A stretch of DNA of 58,140 bases from Nephromyces sp. MM_2019 (taxonomy: Eukaryota > Apicomplexa > Aconoidasida > Nephromycida). The notes under the pieces are model-generated. The model was not told where the DNA came from. It saw nothing but the letters and a program-made list of their open reading frames with translations, and made no database searches. This document shows positions 1 through 13,400 of the stretch, in pieces; position 1 is the first letter of the stretch; each line of letters opens with the position of its first letter. Both the position numbers and the translations under genes were made by a program. The stretch is taken from the NCBI GenBank assembly GCA_015657535.1, contig JADHZB010002030.1:10001-68140 (forward strand), in the 5' to 3' direction.

Positions 1-156
1 ACACTATAATTGCGCTGGCTATAAGCCTTGAATTTTTGCTGTGTGCTCTTCCCTCTTCACTCGCCGTTACTAAGGGAATCATAGTTATTTTCTTTTCCTC
101 CATTTAATAATATGCTTAAATTCAGCGGGTAGCCCCATCTGATTTCAGGTTTTAAC
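1..156 (-). rRNA. 28S (large subunit) rRNA, 5' end, partial
   Basis: Read on the minus strand, this is the strongly conserved 5' end of eukaryotic large-subunit rRNA. It includes the AAACCTGAAATCAG block, which pairs with 5.8S, the CCGCTGAATTTAAGCATAT block and the AGTAACGGCGAGTGAA block. The gene runs off the window at position 1, so only about 150 nt are present. The exact 5' boundary is estimated from the position of the conserved block. Confidence 0.97.
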
Positions 157-397
157 ATTTGTATTTTTTATTTACAACTTTATCCTTAGTACTACAGCCA
201 CAATCATGACTTAACTTCAATCATAATTGCTGATGTGGATACTATTGTTTAAGAAGTAAAATTTTTGTTTCATATAATTTGGTTGTTTTAACCTATTATA
301 TAAGATTTTCTAAGTGGTGCAAACATAAAATAGCAACACTCACACAACTTAACATATGCATACTAATAATTTAATTATTTATAGTACAAAATGAGTC
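157..397 (-). other. Internal transcribed spacer 2 (ITS2)
   Basis: AT-rich spacer between the 5.8S and 28S genes on the minus strand, about 240 nt long. It is identified by its position only. Both ends are approximate because they depend on the estimated rRNA boundaries. Confidence 0.85.
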
Positions 398-556
398 ATG
401 GGGTATTAAGAAACACTGAAATAGATATGCTTCTGGATAAATCCAGGAGCGCCATTTGCGTTCAGATATCTAATGGTTCCCTGAATTCTGCATATCACAT
501 TGCTTATCGCAATTTGCTGCGTCCTTCATCGTTGTGCGAGCCAAGACGATGCTTAT
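398..556 (-). rRNA. 5.8S rRNA
   Basis: On the minus strand the hallmark 5.8S blocks occur in order: CTTGGCTC, GATGAAGGACGCAGCAAA, TGCGATAAGCAATGTGA, TGCAGAATTCAG and CTGAACGCAAATGGCGC. Length is about 159 nt, as usual for 5.8S. A few bases differ from the usual consensus (GAAGGACGCAGC where GAAGAACGCAGC is common). The ends are estimated to within about 5 nt. Confidence 0.95.
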
Positions 557-1026
557 ATATTCATTAACTAAACAGATATTATTCAAAACGTAAGCTGGTA
601 GTTTCTTAATCAAAATGATGTTCGAATGTGACTTATATAGTTTTTTTAAAATTAACACGCGTTATTTATCTAAAGTGAAACTTGCTTGAAAAGCTAACTA
701 GTGTGTTGTGTAGCAGAAATATAAGCAAAAGAATTGTGTCTATAACGATGTTTTTATGAGTAAAATAGTTATTCTTGGCCTAAAAAATGAAATTTGCTAT
801 AAAACTAAAATCTAGCATTATGAAAAAACTTTTTCGGTTTCAATTAAAGTAATCAAACCAAGAAATGATTCATCATAAAACAATTTAGATTCTTAACAAA
901 CTTTTTGGAAAGTATATACTCGCTCTAAGAAAATTAAAAATACATATATTAATCTGTTTTGCATGCTAACAATATTTTCGAATTTAATTTCAACTTTAAA
1001 AAGTATGTTTCCTTATGTAGGTTCTT
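557..1026 (-). other. Spacer upstream of 5.8S (ITS1 position), no 18S found
   Basis: This is where ITS1 should lie, followed by the 3' end of 18S rRNA. I see AT-rich sequence with none of the conserved 18S 3'-end blocks (for example the complement of GTAGGTGAACCTGCGG) here or in the next 6 kb. The 5.8S-28S pair therefore looks separated from any 18S gene, at least in this assembly. Confidence 0.6.
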
Positions 1027-3037
1027 TCAGTTTCCTTTCATAAATCTGAAACTCCCGAAAAAAAAAACAGCTACAGATTCCCTTGACAGTTTATCAGAAT
1101 TAACAGCAACAAAACCTTGAAACCAAGATGTTTCTCTAGTCCTTAGTCCAAATAAGTTAGATTCAATTATATCTTTATCGTTTATCTTAATTGAAGCCTT
1201 AGCAAACTTGGTCGGGTATTTATCAAGCATCATTTGAGAAAAATCGACTATTTCTTTGTCATTATATTTATTTAGCTTTGAACACAATTTATTTAAAAGT
1301 TTAGCTTTTATCAGAGAATATATAACTTAATACCAATTCTAAAAGACGCCTCAAATATATCTCATTCTGGTATCTGCTATCTTTAAGTATTTCTAAACTT
1401 TCAAGGACAAGATTTTCTTTTAACACAACTACTGGTCTTTGGTTTATGAAAACTAGCTTTTCTTTTATCTAACCCACTGCCTCATATTTTTCTTGGATCC
1501 ACTTTGGAAGCTTGTCGTAGATAGTTTTAAATTGCTTTTCCCGACAAATTGGATCATTAAGGTTGTCATAATCAAAACCAAAATTAGGAAAATTTACAAC
1601 AACTTTGTGACTTAGCTCAGTCGTAAAAAGCTTTATCACCGCATACAAATAATCCAGTGTAAGCGAGAATTTTACTGTAAAATTTTAAAGGGTTCATCCA
1701 TTGTTTAATTTCATTAACTTTGGCCAACCACCTCATAACATTGAGATACATACATTGAACATGTTATAGTTTAAAATGCGAACATACCTAAATTAGTATA
1801 ACCTTTAACAATTTTTTTTTCATTCCTGATTTAAACTTAGTCATTTAAATATTATGTTATCAAAAAGACAAATTGCTTATCTTTTACCATAGACATATAA
1901 ATATATTTTCACAAGAAAACCATCAATAATTCAATTTTGTAATGGCTTAGTCCTTTATAACATTGATTAAAATCTATATCTTCCATATGTGAATATAAAG
2001 CTACAATTTCATTTATATCATTGCTTTCTAGTGCATTGTAAAAGGTTTGAGAATTCTAAAACACAAAAAAGCAAAAATCCTATTCAAAATAGTAAAAATT
2101 AAGTAGATGTTAAGGCTATAATGCTTATACAATTACAATAGTATCTCAGATACACGCTTTCTATGCTTATTATAATCAGTGTCTCACTTTTATATAGAAA
2201 TTTTTCATATAACTTTTTTTGATGTAGTCCCATCTCTCCAACTTGTAGGGTTCAGTATTTTCGAGAAAAAAAAAATCGATGCCATCTTTTAGATCCCTCC
2301 CTTGTACTCCTCTCCATATTGATATAAAATCATACATTAACTCTGAAGTCTTGTGCATAAATTTAATTAATTTAAAAACGTCATATCTGAAAGTCAATTA
2401 TATTCAGTTTTATGTGAGCATGTGTTGCCAATTTTATAATTAAGTCGCCATAAAATGATATCTGCCAATATGCACTTGTTAGCTTCATTAATGTGTAAAC
2501 TGTGTTTTTAAGGATTCAATTATTATATATATATAATAACAAATACATAAATTCTTTAGAAAAAACAAATTGACGTCAAGAGTCGAATAAATTAACCAAT
2601 CAATGTTTCCTTCAAAATTATAACCTTAAAGGTGTTCTGGATTTCAAAATGCTCCATTAAGAATTTAGTCTCCTCCCTTGTAGATTCGTCAATGCCCTGC
2701 CCTGTCTTTCCTCTTTGCTAAAAACAACTGTTTCCTTATATTTAGGATAGCTTTTAAAGATTCTCTTTATAGCATCAAAACCTAATTCAGAGTTTTTATG
2801 ATCCCAAGTTTTCCATCTAAGCTCTTTTAAAAATTTTATCGTTTCTAAGTTTTCCACAACCTTACGATAATTTCTTTTCTCCAATTTTTTATTTTTACCA
2901 ACTGTGCTTAAATATTCTTCAAGTGGGCTAAAATAATCTACTCGATCTTCATCCTGCCTTGGAAAAGCCTTAGCCCACTCATTAGGTACTACCTTTAGCT
3001 TATAATACCTTCGATTTATAGGTATATTGATTAGCAT
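1027..3037 (-). pseudogene. Degenerate multi-exon gene of unknown function
   Basis: Coding-like sequence of unrecognised family lies on the minus strand. It opens at 3037 with MLINIPINRRYYKLK and continues in exon-like pieces. Piece 2625-3037 needs a frame change near 2700, where GQGIDESTREETKFL continues in another frame. Piece 2189-2386 has clear acceptor and donor sites and joins in phase to a piece starting at 2055, with a 132-nt intron. The last piece, about 1027-1740, is broken by a frame change near 1640 beside a short T run, a TAG near 1490, and another frame change near 1310; it ends RFMKGN. The first junction (2386/2625) does not close in frame. At least three breaks point to a pseudogene, but homopolymer indel errors could explain some of them. 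I cannot assign a family. Confidence 0.5.
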
Positions 3038-3039
3038 AT

Positions 3040-6000
3040 GGCTTTCCCGAAATTTTAAACATTAATAAACATAGGGCATATGTGCTTGCTGGATTAGATT
3101 ACAATATATAGTGATGATCCCTTGCTCTTTAAAGCTTAAACTCTTAATAAAATTTTTATGATACGTAAATTAATTCTTTAAGATCAATTTTATAAAAGGC
3201 TGAATTTCTACGTTACTGAGAATTATAAACGTATTCTTATTTAAAGTATTAAGGGTTAGCGAAATCCTTATTAGATTGAAATTGGAATTCGTCAATTTGT
3301 TCCCCTTTACAAGGATATTCCATAGAATATAACTAGACTAAATCTAGCCTCCATAATGAGGCTAGTCAATTTTAGGTAAGAAATTTATGATTCTAGTCAA
3401 CCTCTACCATCAAATGTATAGGTCTATTTGTGGGGCAGTTTGTTGATTAATTTCAGGTAGAGATTATGGATTTCGAATGCAAAGTTGTGTTGATCTAAAT
3501 GAAAGTAAGACTAAAAAATCGGGAGAAGATAACCTATGTCAAGAAAGAAATTGTTAAAAGTGTGATAAAATAAAATTTGAAAAGTATATGTTACCAAAAA
3601 GCATAATATTAATTCAATGACTTATTGAATTATTATTAATTTGTTTTATGGTAAAACAAATTGATGTTAAAAGGATGGATTAATGTGATTATATAAATGA
3701 GAAGTAAAGCCATATTAAAAATGCATAAAATTTGCTTAAAAGGGAGTGTCCTTGATCACAACTATTGATTGCAGGATTACAAGACATCATTATTTATCAA
3801 GGTGCGGTAGGCCAGTAGGTTTAAAAGGTTCATGAAAAGTGAAAATTTTTGTGTTTTTATGAAATATATATAATATAAGGCCTATAAGTGCAGATCAGCT
3901 TCAGTTTTGTATATATATTTTTATTGGACATTGCTCAGCACTTCCTGAAAAAAGCTAAATTTGGGCCTAGTCTAAAATTGTCAGATTAATTATTGCTTGT
4001 GAATTTAATCTTTTGTGAAATAAATTACGACAAAGCTTGAATCCACACTTTAAGCATGAAATTTAAAACAGCAGGCCATGTATTGTGTGAAAAGTAATAA
4101 GCTCAGACTTTTGCAGTAAAAAATTTTTATGGATAAATAAACAAATTAATATATGATACTCAGTACGGTTGAACTGCTTAATATAACTTGTGAATTTAAA
4201 AATGTAAAATTGGTGAAAATTGAAATAAGAAAAGCATTTATTTCCTAAGCCTTGTGTAGGTTACATGTGCTCTTGTAATTAATCCGACTATACCCCAAAC
4301 TAGACTTGTGCGATTAACATAAGTACGTTCAGTTGGTAGTGTAGTAGCTTGTATCTCAGAGATAGTTGAAGTTCTGTGTTATTTTTAGCTATTTTGGTAA
4401 AAAATTATTATGCACACTACTCGTTGTTAGAGCTTATTACATAGCTAGTAGAGTAAAATCTGCTGGAAGTGGGCTTAATCTACTTAGTTATTCTACAGGA
4501 CGATTTTTCGGAGATAACTTTCTAGCTAACTAGTTTCGAGAAAATTTGGGTTGAAGCGCTTGGAGACTAGCTAGAAAAGTGTGCTAATAAATTTGTTAAT
4601 GAGCTCATTTTTTTATGGTTCAAAAAAGTTAAAAACTATCTAACAGCCTTAAGACCAAAATCTTATATGTTAGAAGCAAAAGTTTTTGAAAAGTTTATTC
4701 TCTCTTGCGTTAGTCTTTTTTGTTCTTGGGATAATTATACAAATATAAGAATTTCTTGAAGTCGTAACAATTGTTACTCAGTAATGCAAAAAATCTTTGC
4801 TTCATACTTTATTATAGTATAGTAGATTAACTATATAACACTCTCGTGTCAGCATTACTAAAGAATATCTATTACACATTAATTGAGATGTCATTTATTA
4901 CTAAGACTCATCAATTGCCGCTCAGCCTAGTTAGTTTGCACCTATTATAACTTATTGTAGCCTACTCATTAGAATTACTAGTATATTTTTTGAAGTGAAG
5001 GTGGACATTCTGTTTCAATTCCAAAGTAGAGTGGTGTCACTTTTTAAAAAAATTCTTATTTTGCTTAGCTGCTAGTTGCTTATCATTGTTGGAGTGATAT
5101 TAAAAATTAAAAAGTAAAAGAAGAAAAAAGCGATTTTACTAAAAAAATTATAGGAACCCATGGATGAATTATATAACACTTATTTGATTTTTACCTAATG
5201 CACATAGTTTTGGTTTTTAACATACCTTAAAATAAGCTCAGCACAAGATACCCTTTAGAGTACCTTACTAGCACATTCCCAGCATACCTTGTTAGATTGT
5301 ATCTGAACTAGGTGAATTATTTTATACCATGGACTTTTGTGAAGCGTATTACTTATCCCAAGTATCATCAAAGCTAAAGCAAAATTTCAACTAAATAGCA
5401 CTATGCGGTGTACAGTAGTATAAGTGGAAGAAAAGTAACTATAAAAAATGAATTACATAATCTACAAACCGAAAGGGACGAAAAGTAAGTTACACATATG
5501 CAAGAAACTTGTCAATCACCAATATGAAAAGAATTGACCATGGAGTCTTGAAAACTAAAAACAGAATTATGGTAAAAATATAAAATGTACTTTATCTCAA
5601 TAAAAATTAACTCTGAAAACATGGCTGACCGCTGTGCAATGGCTTATTCATATAAAAGCAAACCCAACACTACAAAGAACATTAACTAGAGCAATAACAT
5701 TATTCATGCATAGTAGCTAGTTTTATTTACATTAATTTAAACAGCAACTATAATTGCAAAATTACAATGTAAGTCTGATACAACTGCAAAGCACTAAGAA
5801 CAAAGATTAATTATCGACACAAAAACCACTCAAAATTTACAACCCGATGCCAGATACAAGCAGATATGGGTAACAAACTCACATTTATTCGGTTATTAAC
5901 TCCTGAACATAATTATGACTGATGTAGACATAGCTTGACAAAATAAAAAGGAAAAAATTGAGGATTTGGTGAAATAATCGGGATCTAATAATAGATAATA

Positions 6001-7357
6001 GTACATGAGCATTAACGAGCAAGTTAATTTGGTTTATATTATATCTGAGTAGCTTTAAAACATAGACTTAATTAAATTACTATAGATTGGTGCACATATC
6101 CGATATAATGCTATATTATCGAGCTTCCTATAGAATTTAAAGTTAAAACTACTTGATAATTGAATAGAATACTTAACAACTGGATAAATTCAATTACAAA
6201 TTTGAGCTTAAACATATTTATAAAAAACCACTCACATCATACAAACTTGTTAGCACAATTAAATTATAAAACTCCCAAAAATAAACGATTGCCACATTTT
6301 TTCTTATTATATGCCTCATAAACTCAAGTTGATCACTCAGTTGTATTCATTCTCAATGATCTTGATTTAAAATCGCAACATAGCTTAGCATTAGCCAATG
6401 TTCACTAGAGCGTCTCCAGTTAGCAATAAAAAAGACTCACAAGTTTCCAAGTTCCCAAGCTAAAAAATTTATCTTTTTCACTTGTATTATTAATAGGATT
6501 TGAATTTATACTTTATTAGTCTGAATGATATAGACATGGCTATACAAAATTTTAAATTTCTATAAAGAATCACTTTTCAATTATATGCAATTGAGTAAAT
6601 ACAATTTTGGATAATTTTCAATTTGGCCTTCAAATTTCAAAGTTTTACAAAAAATATCTTGTATTTTTGTTCCTCAAAAGAGTTTTAAATTTTAAATACT
6701 TTTAAAGCATAATTCAATGTCAGTTAAAATTTTCTTCAAGTAGGGCTAAAAATTTTTGAATGTGTTTACCATGCTTCGAAAATAAAAGTCATTTGATCAC
6801 AGAAAGCTGTGAAACTAGTTTAATAGAAACTAATCCTATCCCCCTTATTCTACTAGAACTGTTAAAGTTATATATACACTTGTTTTATTCTAAAAACTAT
6901 CACATATAAAATATGAATGGCAACTTGCGAATTTGTAAATTTAATATACTATATAAAAATCTATCAACATTTTCCAATTATTTTAAGGCTCTACAATTGA
7001 ACTAATAATTTTATTTTTTCAATGAGAAGACCCTTCACATAGCAAAAATATATTTTCTCAAATTACTAATAAAAGTTTTTAATTATGCTTTGTTAGATTG
7101 CTTATGGAATATCTTAATTTAAGAAGATAAGAGGAAATGCAAGATTTTCATATAATAAAATTTCCCAGATTTTCATTGTTCGTTTATTTTTATTAAAATA
7201 ATTTATTTTCATGGAGTATGAATAGTAATTGTTTTTCTAATTTTATCTTGTTGAACCCTAGCTAAATTTGAAATAAAATTTGACAAATCATTTATAATAA
7301 ATTTCATGTTTTAGTGCTTAAAGATTGAAAATTTGCTTTTTATATATTAATTTCGCA
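3040..7357. other. Long AT-rich region without recognised genes
   Basis: About 4.3 kb with no long open frame on either strand, no convincing exon chain, no rRNA block and no tRNA-like element that I could see. It separates the rDNA fragment and the degenerate gene from the first TRAP-like gene. TG/CA tracts are rare here, unlike most spacers further right. Confidence 0.6.
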
Positions 7358-8852
7358 ATGAATCAAAGGATTTGGATAATTTTAATAAATTTAATATCAT
7401 TATGGCTAACAACTCGCAACAGAAAAGTTTCGCCAAAATTGTTCACCATAGGTATAGAGTTAAATATAAAGTCATGAATAATTTTATTCGAATTGATTAA
7501 AATTTTTATATTGGGAATAATAAATTGTATATTTTTTTGTTTGGTAGAAGGGAATAACTTACATTTAAAAAACAGCGCCAAATTAACGCAAAAAGAGAAC
7601 CAAGAGGATCATTTAGGAAATCAGGGCACAAAAGTTTGTAATTTTAGGAAGAGTATTGAATATGTTATATTAATAGATGAATCTGCAAGTGTTGGTCCCT
7701 ACGCTTGGGGAACCTATTTAATTCCATCAGCCATAAAAATTGTCCAATATTTAACGAGTCAAAATCAAAGGGTGCCCTTTACAGTTGTGTCGTTTTCAAT
7801 AACTCAACGAGTTAGGATTACTCGGAAGGACTCACTTAGTTTATCGAAAGATTATTTAATCGATTTTATTTCAAAGTTAAATTACAACCATGGATATGCC
7901 ACCAATACAGGAGATGCTTTGGAGTTTGTTCAAAAAATTTTAGATAAAGAGGTCAATCAAAGTGCCTTTACGAGGGTTGTATTATTAACAGATGGAAAGC
8001 CAACTGGTAAAATACAAGAAGAAAAAGCTAAGCGAGTATCAAATGAATTATATCAAAAAAGACTATATCATAAAGGCATCATTATTATGGTGCAACCTAA
8101 TGATAGTCCACCACAATTTGCACCCGAATTTGTAAGATGTAATCGCTCTGAGATTAATGCTAACACTTGTGATACTTATTATCACACGAATTTCGACAAA
8201 TTGAAATTAACAACTGAAAAAATGATAAATATAGCATGTAAAGATGATAAGGATGGGCCTTTGCCCCCTGTGAGACCTCCCGCTGTGGAGCCTGTAGCCC
8301 CTGCGAGGCCTGTGAGACCTGTAAGGCCTGTGAGACCTGTAAGGCCTGTGAGTCCTGTAAGGCCTGTAAGGCCTGTGAGACCTGCAATACCTGTAAATCC
8401 TGTGAGACCTGCACCAGTACCCATACCTGCACCTGAAACTGAACCTGAAGAATCACCAAGTGATGACTGGCGACCTCCTACAAGTGATAGCTCCAAGTCT
8501 AAAAAGAAGAGTGAAGAAGGTTCTAGTTATTTACCCATTGCTTTAGGAGCTGGTGGTGCTATAATGTTAGCTTTAGCTATAATACCAGCTTATAATTTTT
8601 TTAAAGGAAGGGTTCCTGGAAGGTATGGATATGAAAAATGCATAAAGTATAGAATATCATAGATGTTGAAAAAGTTACAACTATTATACTTAGCCACTAT
8701 AAAATCTAAATTTCGGTTGTTAATTGATAATTTCGATATAATTTAGGCCTGCTGATGCCTTAAAGCAAGAATATGATGATCTTCTTGAAGATGGTGATGA
8801 ATATGATGAAAGAGATCAGTTTTTGATAGCCACAGATGCTCACTTTGCTTAA
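7358..8852 (+). CDS. TRAP-like vWA surface protein 1 (type I membrane)
   Basis: Three exons: 7358-7451, 7548-8622 and 8747-8852, joined in phases 1 and 2, giving 424 aa. Exon 1 begins [16 protein letters not shown], a signal peptide. A vWA/integrin I domain starts near residue 68: the MIDAS is D75-E-S-A-S, with the NTGDA threonine and the LLTDG aspartate downstream. A proline-rich stalk of PVRP repeats lies at about 269-319. One membrane span lies at about 360-383 and contains AGG (366-368), like rhomboid cleavage sites of TRAP/MIC2 proteins. The acidic tail ends [11 protein letters not shown]. No thrombospondin repeat is seen. TRAP-family proteins are micronemal adhesins linking host ligands to the glideosome. 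That role is inferred from architecture. A TTG at 7493 could be mistaken for the start; it lies in intron 1. Paralog: 25406-26781. Confidence 0.85.
8279..8420 (+). repeat. Proline-rich 9-nt tandem repeat in the TRAP-like stalk
   Basis: Imperfect 9-nt units of the form CCTGTGAGA / CCTGTAAGG, coding for PVR in the preferred frame, repeat across the stalk. Some units vary (PVS, PAI, PVN). The array also leaves open frames on the minus strand that resemble collagen-like or LQ-rich proteins but are shadows. Confidence 0.9.
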
Positions 8853-10476
8853 ATGAAATAATGAAAAGTGGTATGTAGAGGAGATTATTTTCACCAAGTT
8901 TGTGAAAGTACTTTGTAAAGCATTCTAATTGATTCTTGTGTTCGCTTCATGAATGGTAAATTGTTAGCAATTTTAAAAAGTTAATAATTAAAGTGAAAGT
9001 AGGAACGTGTCAATTTTAAAGTGGATAAATGTCAATATCAAATAATTTGAGCTTACTTATTAGCCAAAAGTAGAGAATTGAATTTAGTATTTAAACACAA
9101 CTAATTTGTTTTTTTGTTAAGCTTTCATATGAATAAGAGTGCTTTTATTAAATTAAGTAAACTTCAAATAGATTTCAGTCATTGGATGTTTTATAATCAT
9201 TTATTTAGAGTTGGATTTTATAATATTATAGTAAGGCGAGAATAGAAAAACAACTAAAGCATTAAAAATTTTACCATTAAAGTTGATTAGTTACGGGGGT
9301 TTTCCACTTAAATTTTATGAATAATATGAAATAAATTTAGTTTAAGCCTCTTGCTGCAAAATTATAACTGAAATGTTTTAACATTCGTTCATTGTTTAGC
9401 TGTTCATAAAAGTTATGTTCGAGCTCATATGGATTGCAAAGCACATAGTCACAACAATTTGGTAAATATTTTGTATAGGATCATTCTGTTCCAAATAGTA
9501 GCTTCGGGGCTACTTAGTTTTCATTTTATCGTAATTTTTATTCCTGTTGTTTAAAGGCTAATTAAGAAGGGTGATCTTTCAGTAAACAACAGTGTCAAAA
9601 ACTTTCTGTGCACAGTAATGGAAATATTATAAAACGTTTATTGTTAGATCTTTTGTAAATTCTAATTTAAGTCTTAAAGATTGCACATTTTTAGTTGCTA
9701 GTACAAAATTCATTTCTTAGAGAAAGGAGAAGTATCTAATACCTAAATATATTGTTGTGTTAATTTATAATATTTCAAGTCTAGAATATTTCAAGACAGT
9801 GCGTGAATACTAGTTCTTTATAAATATATAAAATAGATAGCTAGTCCTTTTATCTTCGTGCTTTAAATGATATTTATTTATTTCAAATGAGTATGTAAAG
9901 ATATAATAATAGTAAATTGTTTTGAAAATGTTGAATTCTATCTAGTTGTGAATATTTTTAAGGGGTATGTTAGATGTATGTAATATGTCTTGGTGTTTAC
10001 TGTAGTCAAAATTGAATGTTATAGCTCAATATAATCTACATTAGAGTAGTGTAAATGCTTAGAAATAAGGATTGCAGAACATAATTCAATGAGGGATTTG
10101 ACTAGGTTGTGTTTGCGTAAATATTATGGATATGAGTAACTATGCAAATCTATCACTTCAATTCAAAAGAGATTAATTTGCTCAAATTGGAGTTAATGAG
10201 TTGTACTTTAAAATGAACTTCACAGCGATCCTTGAATAATTTGTAGTGCCTATAATGATACATATATGTTACATGTTGTATAAACATTATGTGCCTTTTG
10301 TATACATATTAAAACCATAATAGTTTTATGTTGCACAGGTGTAGCATACATGTTATAAGCATAGTATATACATGATAGATAAACCAAGCACAAATTGTAT
10401 ATACACATTAAACATGTGTTTAAAAAGCAGCAAGATGAAGATTATGGACCAATATTTCACACGCATAGCGCATGTA
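8853..10476. other. Intergenic, no gene seen
   Basis: AT-rich spacer between the 3' end of TRAP-like gene 1 and the 3' end of the SUMO protease gene (convergent arrangement). I found no exon chain or RNA gene. Confidence 0.6.
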
Positions 10477-13400
10477 TTATATATCTAGAGTGTAATTATA
10501 TTCATCCTTATTTGTATACATATGTATTATAACCATTTTAAGTCGCATACTAGGAATATCAATTTGTGTAAAATCAAACGAGCTACCAAAACTCAAACAC
10601 TCGGCAAATTGGCAAATAAAAACTCCACAGTCAGAGGTATTCTTTTGTTGAGGAGCATCATGCTTAAAAAATAAATATTTAAATATGAGTTTCACATTTA
10701 TACAAATATATATAGGCAAAGGCAAAAACATGTTGGTAGTTATGTTCATACAAATCACTCTAAAAATTTTTTTATAACAATTATAAAAAAAATACATGTA
10801 TATGTGTGTGCTTTGATAATGGAGTTCGGACTGATCAAAGGTTTATATATATAACATCGATGATACATATGCTTCTGCATTGGTGTATGTGAATTTGGGT
10901 ATATAAACATTGAGAAATTAAACAGATAAAAATTAAGGGTACAAAGTGGTTTTGTGTTATATGCAAAATATAGAGATTATACGATAGGATTTAGATTTGA
11001 TTATTAAGCTCAATTTCACATTAGGCATATATATATATGTATGTATATACGTGTTGATACGAACATAATCTCCATGGAACACTTACACTACTCATATAAT
11101 CCTTCGGGTAGGTCCAATCATTTATGCAGTCTAGTTCTTTGCCTAGTGTGTTAAATTGTTATGTGTAAGATTTGCTTGGATAAAGTCTATACAAAATTAA
11201 TGAATTTACCTTTTTTATCTTTATATTCATCTTTCAAATACTTTTTCATGGCCAAGAAAAACCTAAAATGTGCAAAAGTTGTTGTTGTATATGTTTATAA
11301 TATTCAATGTACACATGGATGTCTGTGTATTATAAATATTAAATGGGTGTGTGCAAGGTTTCAACATCTGTAGGTATTCAGGTTTGGTATATGTTTATAA
11401 ACCTCTCATTCTTTCCATTTAATGAGTCTAGAACAAACATTTCTCTCTCGCCAGGCCTGATTGCAAGAATTTAGATGTAAGTGTATGAAATGTGCCGTCT
11501 GTTATGTTCAAGTGTAGGTGTTAGAATGTAGTTATATATGTATATGCTTCACATGTGTTGTGTGGTTATAATAAATACCTCATTTTGAGGCATCCCAGCA
11601 CCCAATGACTTTGAGAAATGTTAATGGGAATTAAAATAAAATCAAAATTGAAGATATCAACATTTCTCCTCAAAGTCCACCTCTGGTAAAACATTGGTGA
11701 GCATATGTACAATTTGTGATCGTCTATATATGAGTTGTTGTATTAAACAAACGGTATGTGCAGCAAAGTAATAGTGAAAAATTGATCACATTACTTCTAA
11801 TGTGTTTGAGCCAGGAAGGAAAAGGATTTTACTTGTATTTTAAGAAAAATTCCTTATTATAGGTATTATGAGGTTAAGTTTGTCAAAAATTGGGCGTTGG
11901 TATAACTTGTGATCATATAGTGACTTACCCGCACGGCTTGATAGTCGTAGGCTTTAGATGTTGGCAAAACACTTGGCATTAATTTCTCAAAAAAAAATGT
12001 GTTGAAAATGAAGCATCGTGGGGATCTAATAAGTGTTTTGAAAAAGTGTACTATGTTGGCTTGTGTACACAAAAATTTTCTTATACATGTGTTTTTACAC
12101 ACGTGCTGGTACACACGCAGATATAATACGTATCTGCACTTACAAGAAACTTGATTATATATGCACCAATATAAACATCTAATACTCATAATACATAGAA
12201 ATGCACAGACATCTGGAAGGCAGTTGAATACATGGAATTAAGCTAAGATATGATTTATGTATATGTGTGTGTTTGAATATGTGGGAAAGCGTTTAAGAGT
12301 GTGAGTTTGTATGTGTAGGTGAGTAAATATATTTTGATGAGTAATATCCTGCAGAAATCTCCAGATTAAGTATATGCAGCGAACTTATGAATTGGATGTG
12401 TATATTGAGTAACTTACATACTCCGTTCTTGAGCTAATTTATGATCCCTCTCCTGTTGAAGTTAGGAATATTAGAATATATGTATGCTTAATGATGTAAA
12501 AATGACTTGAGGTATATTTAGAGTGTGTGTGTATGAGTTGTATTGATGCTATTTATATTAAGGTGCTTGTATATGTATGTATCGTTTAGGGTGGTATCAG
12601 TGCTGGGTAATGTAATCTCTACACACAATTTTATAATACCTGTAACATTGCCATGTAAAAGTTAATTATTTCATCGTTAAGCCATTGCTCAGGTAGTAGG
12701 CAACTTAAGCTATCTCTGTTTTATTTAGACACACACAAGAGCAACAGATTGTAAATGAAATTATATAAATGTTTCAACCATAGAGAAAAAGGGGGTAATT
12801 ATGGGTTGCCAGTGTGTAAGCAAAAAGGAGTCGAGTAAAATGAACATAGTAGAGTGTAAATGTATTCTATAAAAGCCTTATGTATGTGTGTCTGTGTAGT
12901 TTGGTAGTTGGGTGTCCTTATCTAAGATGTTAACCTTGTTATTTCAATGTCAAATTTATCAATCAAAATCTTTGATCCTTTTGATTTCAATATTTTTTCT
13001 ATTTTGTCTACTTCTTCAACTAAAACAAAAAAATAGATAAAAATAGAAAAATGTTTATTATTATAGAGTATGATAAATTTGGTAAAAAAACAAAAATATT
13101 CAAACATTCATACAAAGGCATAATTTTTCAAATAAACGCGTATTCTAGATATCTGAAATAGGAAAAATCTTGGCAATACCTAAGGTTGGTGTGTGTGCTT
13201 ATAAAGTAATAAACAAGAGTTGTGTGTATCTGGAATGTTAAATTTACCTGTATGGCAAGTGTTTCTCTTATGGGGGCGCACCAATATATTTTCGGGTGTA
13301 AATTCGGGTGGTGTTGATGATATCTGACAGGTGTTTATGTATAGTTCAAATCAATTCAAAAAATTATAAAATTTATGAATAGATTTTCTGCATATAATTA

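Noticed and set aside
470..658. Minus-strand open frame of 62 codons
   Set aside because: Lies over the 5.8S rRNA gene and its spacer; the rRNA identity is clear.
7493..7547. TTG-started reading frame extension before the vWA domain (looks like a signal peptide)
   Set aside because: No ATG is available; a phase-matched upstream exon (7358-7451) with its own signal peptide mirrors the paralog, making this stretch intron. The alternative is not fully excluded.
8160..8496. Minus-strand open frames reading GLTGLTG (collagen-like) and LQVSQALQ repeats
   Set aside because: Shadows of the proline-rich repeat in TRAP-like gene 1, which is supported by domain content and splicing on the plus strand.
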